64,000 nt of DNA from Methylobacillus methanolivorans (GCF_020531845.1 NZ_JAJAVF010000004.1:1-64000), one strand, 5' to 3'. Positions 53,879 through 62,801 are shown, counted from the first letter of the stretch. Numbers and translations: made by a program. The notes: generated by a model from the letters alone, not told the origin.

Positions 53879-53908
53879 TCCTACATTGCTTTCAGTAACT
53901 TGCTGATT
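53879..53908 (+). promoter_or_regulatory. Shared upstream element, copy 3
   Basis: TCCTACA-TTGCTT-TCAG-(9 nt)-GATT, 99 bp before the BON protein gene. A TATAGA hexamer lies 23 bp downstream of the GAT, close to the 25 bp seen for copy 2. Confidence 0.5.
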
Positions 53909-53977
53909 AATCGCTCTAACATGGCTTTATAGAATGAACTCGTGTTCTCGATAATTAAATCCAAAAAGGAGTCTTAA

Positions 53978-54283
53978 ATGAAAGCGAATTTTAAAAGCCT
54001 TGTTCTGATCGGTGCGTTGATGATGCCAGTAGCCAGCTTTGCGGCAGAGGGCGATAGCATTGAAACCAAGCTGAGCGACTCCGTGGTGACCACCAAGGTA
54101 AAGGCTGCTTTTGCCAAGGATAAGCTTGTGAGCGCTACCGACATCAAGGTGGAAACCGATAGCGATGGCTTGGTTCAACTGAGCGGAACCGCCAAGAGCA
54201 AGGCAGAAGCTGAACGGGCTGTGAAAATTGCCAAAAGCGTCAAGGGCGTTACTGCTGTGAAGAACGACATCATTGCACCTTAA
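53978..54283 (+). CDS. Periplasmic BON domain protein (OsmY-like)
   Basis: 101 residues: a signal peptide (about 1-22, ending SFAA) and one BON domain (DSVVTTKVKAAFAKDKLVSATDIKVETDSDGLVQLSGTAKSKAEAERAVKIAKSVKGVTAVKNDI). BON proteins are periplasmic and often induced by osmotic or envelope stress. E. coli OsmY has two domains; this has one. A strong ribosome site AAAAAGGAG precedes the ATG. Confidence 0.92.
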   Translation: MKANFKSLVLIGALMMPVASFAAEGDSIETKLSDSVVTTKVKAAFAKDKLVSATDIKVETDSDGLVQLSGTAKSKAEAERAVKIAKSVKGVTAVKNDIIAP

Positions 54284-54302
54284 GCCATTAAGATCCATGA
54301 AT

Positions 54303-54330
54303 AAAAATGGGGCTTTTGCCCCATTTTTTT
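54303..54330. terminator. Terminator after the BON gene
   Basis: Stem AAAAATGGGGC/GCCCCATTTTT with a TTTT loop and a seven-T run. It can serve the converging hydrolase gene as well. Confidence 0.9.
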
Positions 54331-54337
54331 ATGCCTG

Positions 54338-55225
54338 TCATGATTTGAAACGATGATTCAGATAAACCAGGATTTCCTGTTTGAGCTGTTCGTGAAAGCC
54401 TTCACGATCAAACCCTTCGGGATCTGTCGTTGGCAATGCCCCGCCCTGCTTGATCTTGGGGGGAAACGGACTAAGAAAAGAGAAATGCCCAGCATTCTTC
54501 ACGCAGCGGCTGGTCACCTTGGTGATGTCTGGCACACCCTTCAGCACAATCTCGTTATGCCAACCTGGCGTATAAGGGTCATGCTCCGCACTCAACATCA
54601 AGATAGGCACATCGACATGTTTGAGAGCGTCTTCCGGAATGAACCATATTGTTGCCGGTGCCAATAACACCAGTGCCTGAACCCTGTCGTCATGTTCCAC
54701 TTCCACATTGTTAGGTGCTGGCCCAGCATAATCAGGCTTAAATGCCTCTGGCGGATACCATGGTTTACCCCCTGCAAGTGCAAGCGCAGCATATCCTCCC
54801 ATCGAATGCCCAATGACGCCAAGCTGTCGCGACTGTAAATGCGGGCCCAAGCTAGCATCCTCATGGAGGGCATCTGCCGTGAGCCGAAGATGGCGTGGAC
54901 GGTATTGCAGGTTTTCCACTTTGCCCATGAATTGATTATCAACGCGGTTGTTGCCCGGATGCTCAACCATTGCGACGATATAACCGTGCTGGGCAAGATA
55001 AGTCGTCATACTCCGGTACAACAGATGTGAACCGCCGCTACCATGAGAGACCAAGATCAGGGGATATTGCCCGGGTGCGACGGGAGCATCAAGGCTAACA
55101 TCCATCACATAAGGGCCAAATGCGTGGCTGGTTGGCTTCTGCTGAGTCGGATACATGACCAGCGCAGGAAACGAAAGTCCGTGCGCTTCATCTTGCAGCT
55201 TCAGTTCTTTCACACCAACAAACAT
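54338..55225 (-). CDS. Alpha/beta hydrolase, dienelactone/PAF-acetylhydrolase-like
   Basis: 295 residues with the nucleophile elbow GHSMGG (about residues 140-145), the oxyanion region LILVSHGSGGS, an acid candidate in LMLSAEHDPYTPG and a histidine in NAGHFSFLSPF. No signal peptide is obvious. Such proteins are predicted dienelactone hydrolases or lipases; the substrate cannot be told. A single gene upstream of the tRNA terminator. Confidence 0.83.
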   Translation of the reverse strand: MFVGVKELKLQDEAHGLSFPALVMYPTQQKPTSHAFGPYVMDVSLDAPVAPGQYPLILVSHGSGGSHLLYRSMTTYLAQHGYIVAMVEHPGNNRVDNQFMGKVENLQYRPRHLRLTADALHEDASLGPHLQSRQLGVIGHSMGGYAALALAGGKPWYPPEAFKPDYAGPAPNNVEVEHDDRVQALVLLAPATIWFIPEDALKHVDVPILMLSAEHDPYTPGWHNEIVLKGVPDITKVTSRCVKNAGHFSFLSPFPPKIKQGGALPTTDPEGFDREGFHEQLKQEILVYLNHRFKS

Positions 55226-55259
55226 ATTAAAATCAATTAGTTGATAAATATACAGACAA

Positions 55260-55293
55260 AATAAAAGCAGACTTTTTATGGTCTGCTTTTATT
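55260..55293 (-). terminator. Terminator of tRNA-Glu
   Basis: A perfect 13-bp stem AATAAAAGCAGAC/GTCTGCTTTTATT with an 8-nt loop, starting 6 bp beyond the tRNA 3' end on the minus strand. Confidence 0.85.
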
Positions 55294-55298
55294 GGAAT

Positions 55299-55374
55299 TG
55301 GCGTCCCCACGGGGATTCGAACCCCGGTTACCGCCGTGAAAGGGCGATGTCCTAGGCCTCTAGACGATGGGGAC
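55299..55374 (-). tRNA. tRNA-Glu (anticodon TTC)
   Basis: A 76-nt tRNA with encoded CCA on the minus strand. The acceptor stem GTCCCCA pairs with TGGGGAC, the anticodon loop CCCTTTCACGG gives anticodon TTC, and the T-arm is CCGGGGTTCGAATCCCCG-like. It has its own terminator. A possible -10 (TAGAAT) lies at 55409-55404 on the minus strand, with no good -35. Confidence 0.97.
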
Positions 55375-55514
55375 ATGAAACATAATGTTTCTAGAGGGTG
55401 CGAATTCTAACCAAAAACCCTGACGAACGCCAGCTTATTTTGAAAAAATATTCCACACTGCATCATTCCAGAGGTGATGCGGTCTTGCCTGATCATTGTT
55501 AGCATAGCGACCAG

Positions 55515-56672
55515 ATGAAAGATGTTCGTTTCCCAGACCGCCGTATTGCCCATCTCGACATGGATATGTTCTTTGCCGGAGTGGAGTTGCTACGCTACCC
55601 TGAGTTGCGCGGGCAGGCCCTGGTGGTTGGTGGTCGCTCTACCCCGCAGCCACGCAGACTTGCCAATGGCCGCCATCAATTTGCACGCCTGGGGGAATAC
55701 AATGGCCGCGGAGTCGTCACCACCTCCACCTATGAAGCCCGGGCGCTGGGCGTCTTTTCTGCCATGGGCTTGATGAAATCCGCACAACTGGCACCGGATG
55801 CCATTTTGCTCCCAGCAGACTTTGAGTCATACCGTCACTATTCGCGCTTGTTCAAGGCAGCTGTCATGTCAATCGCCCCTGATATCGAGAATAGAGGGAT
55901 TGATGAGATATATATTGATCTCAGTACCATTGAGGAAGACACGGATGCCCTGGCCCAGCGCCTGAAAACTGCCGTGTTCGATGCCACAGGCCTATCCTGC
56001 TCGATTGGCATTGCCGCTAATAAATTGCTCGCCAAGATAGCTTCAGACCTCGACAAACCTGATGGACTCACCATCATCGATCGCCAGGCTTTTCAGGAGC
56101 GCATCCTGCCGCTGGCGGCCAAGAAGATCAACGGTATAGGCCCCAAGGCCGCATTGAAGCTGGAGAAACTGGATATCCGCACGATTGCAGACCTCGCCTC
56201 TGCGAAGGCGGATATCCTGTTGCAGCATTTTGGCCAAAGTTATGCCCATTGGCTGATGCGTGTCGCCCAGGGGCAAGACGACAGGGTGGTTGTCACTAGC
56301 TCTACGCCCAAATCCATGAGCCGAGAAACCACGTTTGAGCGTGACATGCACGCACACCAGGACAAGCACTATCTCAGCCGCGCATTCACCGCATTATGCG
56401 AACGTGTAGCGCAAGACCTGCAACAGAAACGCTATCAGGGCCACACTGTCGGCATCAAGATCAAGTATCAGGATTTTCGTACTGCCACACGCGATCTCAC
56501 CTTGCCTCACCCTACCAATGATGCAGCCACCATCCGCCGAGCCGCAGGCCGCTGCTTAAAACGCCTTTCGCTAGATCAGCGCTTTCGCTTGCTAGGGGTA
56601 AAAGTCAGTAATCTAATACATAGCGATGAGATCGAGGCAGATCCCCCGGAACAGGCCAGCTTATTTAGCTGA
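55515..56672 (+). CDS. dinB: DNA polymerase IV (Y family)
   Basis: Translesion polymerase. The 385-residue protein has catalytic D15 in HLDMDMFF, a second acidic pair in GIDEIYIDLS, the SIGIAANKLLAKIASD motif and the little-finger domain with RETTFERD. It is about 35 residues longer than the E. coli enzyme. No beta-clamp motif of the classic type is obvious at the end (EQASLFS is a reasonable weak candidate). A single gene. Confidence 0.95.
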   Translation: MKDVRFPDRRIAHLDMDMFFAGVELLRYPELRGQALVVGGRSTPQPRRLANGRHQFARLGEYNGRGVVTTSTYEARALGVFSAMGLMKSAQLAPDAILLPADFESYRHYSRLFKAAVMSIAPDIENRGIDEIYIDLSTIEEDTDALAQRLKTAVFDATGLSCSIGIAANKLLAKIASDLDKPDGLTIIDRQAFQERILPLAAKKINGIGPKAALKLEKLDIRTIADLASAKADILLQHFGQSYAHWLMRVAQGQDDRVVVTSSTPKSMSRETTFERDMHAHQDKHYLSRAFTALCERVAQDLQQKRYQGHTVGIKIKYQDFRTATRDLTLPHPTNDAATIRRAAGRCLKRLSLDQRFRLLGVKVSNLIHSDEIEADPPEQASLFS

Positions 56673-56696
56673 AGATGAGCTCTACAAACTAGCCGG

Positions 56697-57620
56697 TCAA
56701 GCCTGCCATGGCGCCGGGATATGTGTCACCAGAAAATCGATCAGCAACCTGAGCTTGCCAGTTGCCGCCTGCCTATCCCGATAGCAAGCATAAAACTCCA
56801 AGGGCTCGATCTCGGCATTCGGCACCTTACCCTCAAGCGGCTCAAACAAGGGCACCAGCAATTCATCCGCAATCAGGCGGTCCGCGACAAACGCACCGAT
56901 ACGGGCAATGCCAGCTCCTGCAGCCGCCATGTTGGCCAACGTATCAATATCGTTGCAAATTAAGGTATCGTTCAGCGGAGCTTCAAACCGCAAGCCATTT
57001 CTCACGAAGCGCCATCCGAGTAATCGTCCGTCAAACGGCACTCTTAACACCAAACATTGGTGATGGATCAATTCGTCAGGATCATGTGGTGTTCCATGTT
57101 GTGCCAGATACGCCGGGGAGGCGCAAAAGCGCAATGGCACCCGTGCAATCCGCCTGGCAACCAAGCCAGCCTCCAGCTGCTGCGAAAAGCGGATACTGAG
57201 ATCAATTTCTTCGCGGATATGATCAACATAGTGATCTGCCAGCACCAGCTCGATCTTAAGCTTGGGATAGCGAATAGCAAACGCTGCCACCAGTGGCGCC
57301 AGCACATTGCGCCCAAAAGCTGCAGAACTGGCGATACGCAATTTCCCCCGAGGTTCGCCAGCAAGCTCATGCAGCTCTGCCTGCGCGTCATCCAGTTCCT
57401 CCATCACCGATTGCACCCGCTGGTAATAAAGCTGACCACTTTCCGTCAAGGCCAGGCTGCGCGTCGTCCTGATCAGCAACCTCACTCCCAGTTGTTGTTC
57501 CAAGCGAGCAATATTTTGGCTGGCAGCAGCAGCTGAAATACCCAGCCGCCTTGCCCCGGCAGCAATGCTCCCCTCCTCCACTGCCTTGACGAAACTGCTA
57601 ATGCCTTTCAAGTTATCCAC
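56697..57620 (-). CDS. LysR family transcriptional regulator
   Basis: 307 residues with an N-terminal helix-turn-helix (EEGSIAAGARRLGISAAAASQNIARLEQQLGVRLL) and the substrate-binding domain of the CrgA/DsdC-like branch. Divergent from the DUF2798 gene with palindromic DNA between them, so it likely controls that gene and itself. The effector is unknown. Confidence 0.92.
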   Translation of the reverse strand: MDNLKGISSFVKAVEEGSIAAGARRLGISAAAASQNIARLEQQLGVRLLIRTTRSLALTESGQLYYQRVQSVMEELDDAQAELHELAGEPRGKLRIASSAAFGRNVLAPLVAAFAIRYPKLKIELVLADHYVDHIREEIDLSIRFSQQLEAGLVARRIARVPLRFCASPAYLAQHGTPHDPDELIHHQCLVLRVPFDGRLLGWRFVRNGLRFEAPLNDTLICNDIDTLANMAAAGAGIARIGAFVADRLIADELLVPLFEPLEGKVPNAEIEPLEFYACYRDRQAATGKLRLLIDFLVTHIPAPWQA

Positions 57621-57647
57621 AAGCTAACCTTTTGTACAATGATCTTT

Positions 57648-57664
57648 ACTTATAAGTTTAACTT
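57648..57664. promoter_or_regulatory. Overlapping palindromes between the LysR and DUF2798 genes
   Basis: ACTTATAAGT (57648-57657) overlaps AAGTTTAACTT (57654-57664), giving three phased AAGT/ACTT half-sites in the divergent promoter region. This is where a LysR regulator would bind. Confidence 0.45.
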
Positions 57665-57749
57665 GAAAATTTCATTGGATTTTACAGGCTACTGGCTAAT
57701 GAATGGCTAGAGTACAGTGCTCTCCATCCACAAACACAGGAGCAATATC

Positions 57750-58001
57750 ATGAATGTAGTTCCCCGTTTCAACCTCGGCCTACCCAAACACTACACGCCT
57801 GTGGTATTTGCCTTTTTCATGTCTGGCATCATGGCCATGCTGATGTGCCTGGTGATCGTTGCCGCCAACAGCGGCGTAGGTTTGGGATATTTCAATCGAG
57901 TACTGCATGCCTACATGCTGGCGATGCCAGTGGCATTTATCTGTGTACTCATGGTGCGCCCCATCGTCATGGCTTTGGTTGCCAGGACCATCCGCCCTTA
58001 A
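57750..58001 (+). CDS. DUF2798 small membrane protein
   Basis: 83 residues from ATG 57750, which follows CAGGAG. It has two membrane segments (about 20-40 and 54-74) and the DUF2798 pattern with conserved VFAFFMSGIMAMLMC and YMLAMPVAFICVLMVRPIVMALVA. The function is unknown; the divergent LysR gene suggests inducible expression. Confidence 0.85.
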   Translation: MNVVPRFNLGLPKHYTPVVFAFFMSGIMAMLMCLVIVAANSGVGLGYFNRVLHAYMLAMPVAFICVLMVRPIVMALVARTIRP

Positions 58002-58161
58002 ACTCTGTGGGCATTCACTTTCTCCGACAGCCATTTCGGAAGCCAACCTATGCCATGAAAGACTTGCCATCACTACAATGGTAGTCAGGGTTTCTACTGA
58101 TACAAAGCAATTCAGTGGAACTGTTTAGCCCAGAAACCATCCATATTGATAGGAGGACGTC

Positions 58162-58659
58162 ATGCCAGTGATTGAGAAATCCATAGAAGTGAACGTACCC
58201 GCCCAAGTGGCCTATGATCAATGGACGCAGTTCGAGGATTTTCCATTGTTCATGGAAGGCATCATTGCGGTTAACCAGCTTGACGACACCCATGTGCACT
58301 GGACAGCGGAAATCGTCGGCCAGCGCAAGGAATGGGATGCTGAAATCACAGAGCAGATTCCCGGCAAGCGCATTGCCTGGCACAGTGTTTCCGGTGCGCG
58401 TAACGCTGGGGTTGTCACCTTCCACCATCTTGATGATTCGAGCTCACGCATCATGCTACAGATGGATTATGACCCGGAAGGTCTGCTGGAAAATGCCGCA
58501 GATGCTATTGGCGTATTAACCCATCGTGTGGCAGGTGATCTAGAGCGCTTCAAGGGATTTATCGAGTCGCGCGGTAACGCCACAGGAGCTTGGCGCGGTC
58601 AGGTCAATCAGAGTACTTACCAAGCACCGCCGCCTGGTCATTTGAATCAACCACGTTAG
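58162..58659 (+). CDS. SRPBCC family protein (cyclase/dehydrase-like)
   Basis: 165 residues with a START/SRPBCC fold pattern (IEVNVPAQVAYDQWTQFEDFPLFMEGI ... VTFHHLDDSSSRIMLQMDYDPEGLLENAAD), the type annotated as polyketide cyclase but generally of unknown ligand. The C-terminal tail (AWRGQVNQSTYQAPPPGHLNQPR) is disordered. AGGAGG precedes the ATG. A micro-protein gene follows 10 bp later. Confidence 0.88.
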   Translation: MPVIEKSIEVNVPAQVAYDQWTQFEDFPLFMEGIIAVNQLDDTHVHWTAEIVGQRKEWDAEITEQIPGKRIAWHSVSGARNAGVVTFHHLDDSSSRIMLQMDYDPEGLLENAADAIGVLTHRVAGDLERFKGFIESRGNATGAWRGQVNQSTYQAPPPGHLNQPR

Positions 58660-58669
58660 GAGGTTTATC

Positions 58670-58768
58670 ATGAAACTACTACTGAAAACCCTGTTTGCAG
58701 GTTATGTCGCTAAGAAACTGACGCGCTATTATCTCAACCACAGAAAACCTAAAACAGTAGACGCTTAA
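58670..58768 (+). CDS. 32-residue micro-protein, paralogue of the one at 49374
   Basis: Begins MKLLLKTLFAGYVAKKLTRY and ends with a polar tail (YLNHRKPKTVDA). AGGAGG lies 6 nt before the ATG. It aligns without gaps with the 25-residue protein at 49374, keeping MK, both inner lysines, V and YL. Probably an amphipathic membrane-associated peptide, co-transcribed with the SRPBCC gene 10 bp upstream. Confidence 0.65.
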   Translation: MKLLLKTLFAGYVAKKLTRYYLNHRKPKTVDA

Positions 58769-58772
58769 CCTT

Positions 58773-58794
58773 GAGCCGGGCCATTGCCCGGCTC
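58773..58794 (+). terminator. Hairpin between the micro-protein and glycosidase genes
   Basis: GAGCCGGGC/GCCCGGCTC, a 9-bp stem with a CATT loop, followed by ATTATTT. The T run is interrupted, so it may be a leaky terminator. It ends 19 bp before the glycosidase ATG, inside its probable leader. Confidence 0.6.
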
Positions 58795-58813
58795 ATTATT
58801 TGTGAATCCCGCC

Positions 58814-61021
58814 ATGACATTGCTTTCCCGCCTTATTACTTGGTTAACACTATGCCTAACGCTGGGAGCATTTCCCTCTCAAGCGCAAGAAACCAAGCAC
58901 CTCTCTTTGAATGGTAACTGGCAGTTTCAGCCTATTACCGGCCCAGTCAATGTAACACCACAACTCACAGCGCCTGATAATGGCTGGAAAATGATCAAGG
59001 TGCCTGACAACTGGTATCGTCAGGGCCATGACATCAGTGGGTTTGCCTGGTACCAGACGCAATTCAAGCTTGATAATGCTAAGTCCAGCAAAGTGACTCA
59101 CCTGCTATTCCATGGCGTGGATTACGCAGCAGACGTATGGCTTAACGATCATTACCTTGGCCATCACACTGGTTATTTCCAGGCCTTTGCGTTTGATGTC
59201 AGCGGTTTACTCAGATCCGGCAACAATCAGCTGCGTGTGCTAGTGAACAGCCCGCTAGAAAAACCTGAGGATTGGTCTTTACACAAACGGCTGGTAAAAG
59301 GCATTTTCAGTCATCACGATACCCGTCCCGGTGGAGCCTGGTCTGAGCGCGGGCAGGAAAAAAACACTGGCGGCATCTGGGCGCCTGTCGAGTTGCAGTT
59401 TGCCGAACAGGCAGCACTACGCCAGTTACAGGTCACGCCTCGCAAACAAGCGACACAGGCACAGCCAGATCGCTGGCAAATAGACACTAGCGCACAGATA
59501 CGTCAGCATGTTTCACATGAAACATCTGTCACGGTAGAGGCAAATATCCGCCCGGAGAATTTTCCGGGCAACACGCTGCATTTCAACCAGCAGCAAACCT
59601 TGAGGCCAGGTGACAATCGCCTTGCTCTGAGCTTTCCACTGGATAACCCTGCGCTGTGGTGGCCATACGAATATGGCAAACCCAATCTCTACAAGCTGGA
59701 GCTTAGTATCAAAGATGCTTCAGGCAAGGTACTGGATCGTCAGGCACAGATATTTGGCGTGCGTGAAGTCAAGGTAGACGATGGCTTACAATGGCACATC
59801 AATGGCCGCCGCCTGTTCCTGCGCGGTACCAATTACATCGGTGCTCAATGGCTGGCGGAAATGACACCCGCACGCTACCAGCATGACCTCGACATGATGC
59901 AGGCCGCCCACATCAATGCCGTGCGCGTGCACGCTCATGTTACCGACCAAGCGTTCTATGCTTTATGTGATCGGCTGGGTATCTTGGTGACACAGGATTT
60001 CCCTCTGTTGTGGGGTTATAGCGATGATCCCGCGTTTATTGCCGATGCGCGCTCCCAGGCCAAGGATATGGTGCAAGCACTGCAGCAACATCCCTCCATC
60101 ATCTCCTGGACCATGCACAACGAGCCACCCTGGGATTCACCGTGGATGGCACAGAAATACACGGATTACCAGCCCAACATCAATCGCAAGCTTGATGAGC
60201 TACTCTATGTAGACATCAGCCAACTAGACCCGTTACGCATTGTGCGCAAGGAATCCGCCACCAAGGAACATGAGTGGATGGGGTGGTACTTCGACCACTG
60301 GCTGGCTTTTTCTCGCCCTACGCCTACGCCCTGGAGCACGGAATTTGGTGCACAGGCATTGCCTAATCTCAAGAACCTGAAACGTATGTTCAGCCAGGAT
60401 TTGCTCTGGCCGGACAACGAAGAAAAATGGCGCCAGTGGGAATATCACAATTTCCAGCGTAAGGAGACTTTTGAGTTCGCTGGTATCAAGCAGGGTAAGA
60501 ACATTGAGGAATTTATCGCCAACAGCCAGCATTATCAAGCTAGGCTGCTCCAGTTTGCCGTAGAAAACTACCGCCGCCAGCGTTATGCCCCGGTATCTGC
60601 CGTATTTCAATTCATGTTTGTGGAAAACTGGCCCTCCATCAATTGGGGCATCGTCGATTATTGGCGTGAACCCAAGGCTGGCTATGACGCCTTGCGTACT
60701 GCCTACCAGCCTATCCTGCCAAGCCTGGAATGGAAGCAGGACGAATATCCAGTAGGCGCTACACCACAGATCGGGCTATGGGCGATCAATGATACCTGGC
60801 AGGGCTTTGAGCATGCCCGCTACAAGGTCACGCTCTACCGAAACGGCACTGCGCTGGACAACCTCCAGCTACCGCTGGAAATGCCGCCGGATTCTGGCCA
60901 CAAGCTGCGCGATTATGCCCTACCCGCCCTGCAAGCCGGGCAATACCAGCTAAAAGCCGAGATCACAGGCCAGGACGGCAAGCTCATGGGGCGCAACCAG
61001 TATAGCTTCAGCGTGAAATAA
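58814..61021 (+). CDS. Exported family 2 glycoside hydrolase
   Basis: From ATG 58814 the protein has 735 residues with a signal peptide (about 1-23, ending SQAQ), so it is periplasmic or secreted. Domain order is the GH2 one: sugar-binding jelly roll (about 30-190), immunoglobulin-like domain (about 200-300) and TIM barrel (about 310-600) with acid/base E437 in MHNEPPWD and probable nucleophile E510 in WSTEFGAQ, then a small C-terminal domain. Beta-galactosidase, glucuronidase and mannosidase are all possible. No sugar transport or catabolism genes are adjacent. Confidence 0.88.
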   Translation: MTLLSRLITWLTLCLTLGAFPSQAQETKHLSLNGNWQFQPITGPVNVTPQLTAPDNGWKMIKVPDNWYRQGHDISGFAWYQTQFKLDNAKSSKVTHLLFHGVDYAADVWLNDHYLGHHTGYFQAFAFDVSGLLRSGNNQLRVLVNSPLEKPEDWSLHKRLVKGIFSHHDTRPGGAWSERGQEKNTGGIWAPVELQFAEQAALRQLQVTPRKQATQAQPDRWQIDTSAQIRQHVSHETSVTVEANIRPENFPGNTLHFNQQQTLRPGDNRLALSFPLDNPALWWPYEYGKPNLYKLELSIKDASGKVLDRQAQIFGVREVKVDDGLQWHINGRRLFLRGTNYIGAQWLAEMTPARYQHDLDMMQAAHINAVRVHAHVTDQAFYALCDRLGILVTQDFPLLWGYSDDPAFIADARSQAKDMVQALQQHPSIISWTMHNEPPWDSPWMAQKYTDYQPNINRKLDELLYVDISQLDPLRIVRKESATKEHEWMGWYFDHWLAFSRPTPTPWSTEFGAQALPNLKNLKRMFSQDLLWPDNEEKWRQWEYHNFQRKETFEFAGIKQGKNIEEFIANSQHYQARLLQFAVENYRRQRYAPVSAVFQFMFVENWPSINWGIVDYWREPKAGYDALRTAYQPILPSLEWKQDEYPVGATPQIGLWAINDTWQGFEHARYKVTLYRNGTALDNLQLPLEMPPDSGHKLRDYALPALQAGQYQLKAEITGQDGKLMGRNQYSFSVK

Positions 61022-61050
61022 GCGAACGCAGCAGGCAGAGCCAGTCAGGC

Positions 61051-62586
61051 CTAGTCCAGCTTGTCGTCAGCCACCGCATAGGTGGGGTCTTCCAGCAGAT
61101 TCACTTCGACTAACTCTTTCGCCTTGCCCAACAAAGCCCGGCAATCCGGGCTCAAATGCTTGAGCGATAACTGCTTGTCTTGCTGTGCATAACGCTCGGC
61201 CAAAGCATCAATCGCAGCCAGGGCTGAGTGATCCACTACTTTTGCCTGTGCAAAGTCCACCACGACCTGCGCAGGATCATCATGTGGCGTAAATAAGGCC
61301 TGAAAGTTGGCAATCGAGGCAAAAAACACACTGCCCTTGAGTACGTAGACTTTACGACCAGACTCGTCAATCGCGGTACTGACTGATACCTGCTTGGCAT
61401 GTTCCCAGGCAAATACCAGCGCTGACACGATGACCCCGATCAATACCGCCACTGCCAGATCACTGAACAAAGTAATCAATGCCACCAATATGCCGACAAA
61501 AATATCCGGCCTTGGCACCTTGCCGAACAATCTGAAACTGCCCCATTCAAAGGTCTTCAGCGCCATGACGAAAATCACACCTATCAGCGCTGCCAATGGG
61601 ATCATCTCGATCCAATGCGAAGCAAACAAAATGAAAGAAAGCAGGAAAATCGACATGGCAATGCCGGATAACCGGTGTAAGCCGCCTGCATTCATATTGA
61701 TCATGGTTTGCCCTATCATGGCACATCCACCCATGCCACTGAACATCCCAGTCGTCACATTCGCTGCCCCCTGCGCCATCGACTCACGATTGGGTTGACC
61801 ACGCGTATTGGTCATCTCATCCACCAGGTTCAGCGTGAGCAAAGTCTCGATCAAGCCAATCGCTGCAAGGATGAGTGAATAAGGAAACACGATCTTCAAG
61901 GTTTCAAGATCAAATGGCACCGAGGGAATATGAAAGCTAGGCAAACCACCGGCAATTGAGCCCAGGTCGCCCACCGTCTTCGTTTCCAAGCCGAAGCCAG
62001 CCACCGCCACTGATACCAGCACAATTGCCGCTAATGCCGACGGCACTACCTTAGTCATACGTGGTAATAGATAGATGATAACCATCGTCAACGCGACCAG
62101 CGCCAACATGGTGTAAAGCAAAGGCCCACTCATCCATTGCAAGCTACCATCGCCTGCCGCCACCTTGAAATGGTTGAACTGCGCGAAGAAAATCACCATC
62201 GCCAAACCATTCACAAAGCCAAGCATTACCGGATAAGGCACCATGCGAATGTACTTGCCCATCCTTGCAACACCGAATAGCACCTGCAATATCCCCATCA
62301 GCACCACAGCTGCAAACAGGTATTCCACGCCATGCTGCACCACCAAGGCTGTCATCACTACCGCTAATGAACCTGCCGCCCCGGAAATCATTCCTGGACG
62401 CCCGCCAAAGGCAGAGGTGATAAACGACACGATCACCGAGGCATACAGCCCTGTCAAAGGCGATACATGGGCAACAAAGGCAAATGCGATTGTTTCCGGC
62501 ACCATCGCCAGGGCTGTTGTCAGCCCGCTTAATGCATTGGTTTTAATTTTGGATAGATTTAGCCGCTTGGATACTACATTCGACAT
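61051..62586 (-). CDS. SulP family anion transporter with STAS domain
   Basis: 511 residues from ATG 62586, which follows AGGAG by 7 nt; the longer frame is unneeded. About ten to twelve membrane segments (signature GLTTALAMVPETIAFAFVAHVSPLTGLYASVI) and a C-terminal STAS domain (about 400-490: VVDFAQAKVVDHSALAAIDALAERY). Homologues carry sulfate, bicarbonate or other anions; which one cannot be told here. Confidence 0.9.
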   Translation of the reverse strand: MSNVVSKRLNLSKIKTNALSGLTTALAMVPETIAFAFVAHVSPLTGLYASVIVSFITSAFGGRPGMISGAAGSLAVVMTALVVQHGVEYLFAAVVLMGILQVLFGVARMGKYIRMVPYPVMLGFVNGLAMVIFFAQFNHFKVAAGDGSLQWMSGPLLYTMLALVALTMVIIYLLPRMTKVVPSALAAIVLVSVAVAGFGLETKTVGDLGSIAGGLPSFHIPSVPFDLETLKIVFPYSLILAAIGLIETLLTLNLVDEMTNTRGQPNRESMAQGAANVTTGMFSGMGGCAMIGQTMINMNAGGLHRLSGIAMSIFLLSFILFASHWIEMIPLAALIGVIFVMALKTFEWGSFRLFGKVPRPDIFVGILVALITLFSDLAVAVLIGVIVSALVFAWEHAKQVSVSTAIDESGRKVYVLKGSVFFASIANFQALFTPHDDPAQVVVDFAQAKVVDHSALAAIDALAERYAQQDKQLSLKHLSPDCRALLGKAKELVEVNLLEDPTYAVADDKLD

Positions 62587-62801
62587 CAATAAACTCCTGT
62601 GCTGAAGCACAACTCAGCCGTTTTAGCGGCCACTGTGTCATACCAATTTAATCAATAAGTTAAATTGGTAAAAACACCAGATAATAGAAAACAAACTGTT
62701 AGCCTTTCCAAGCTCGATATGACAAATCCTACAAGTTTGCAGAAATAGTAGGTAGTAGATTAACCTGCATTCAATATTCCAGATGATAAGGAGCTGCCAT
62801 C

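Noticed and set aside
62727..62733. Fourth TCCTACA, upstream of the hypothetical gene at 62802
   Set aside because: TCAG and GAT are not in register with the other three copies, so it is not counted as part of the shared element.
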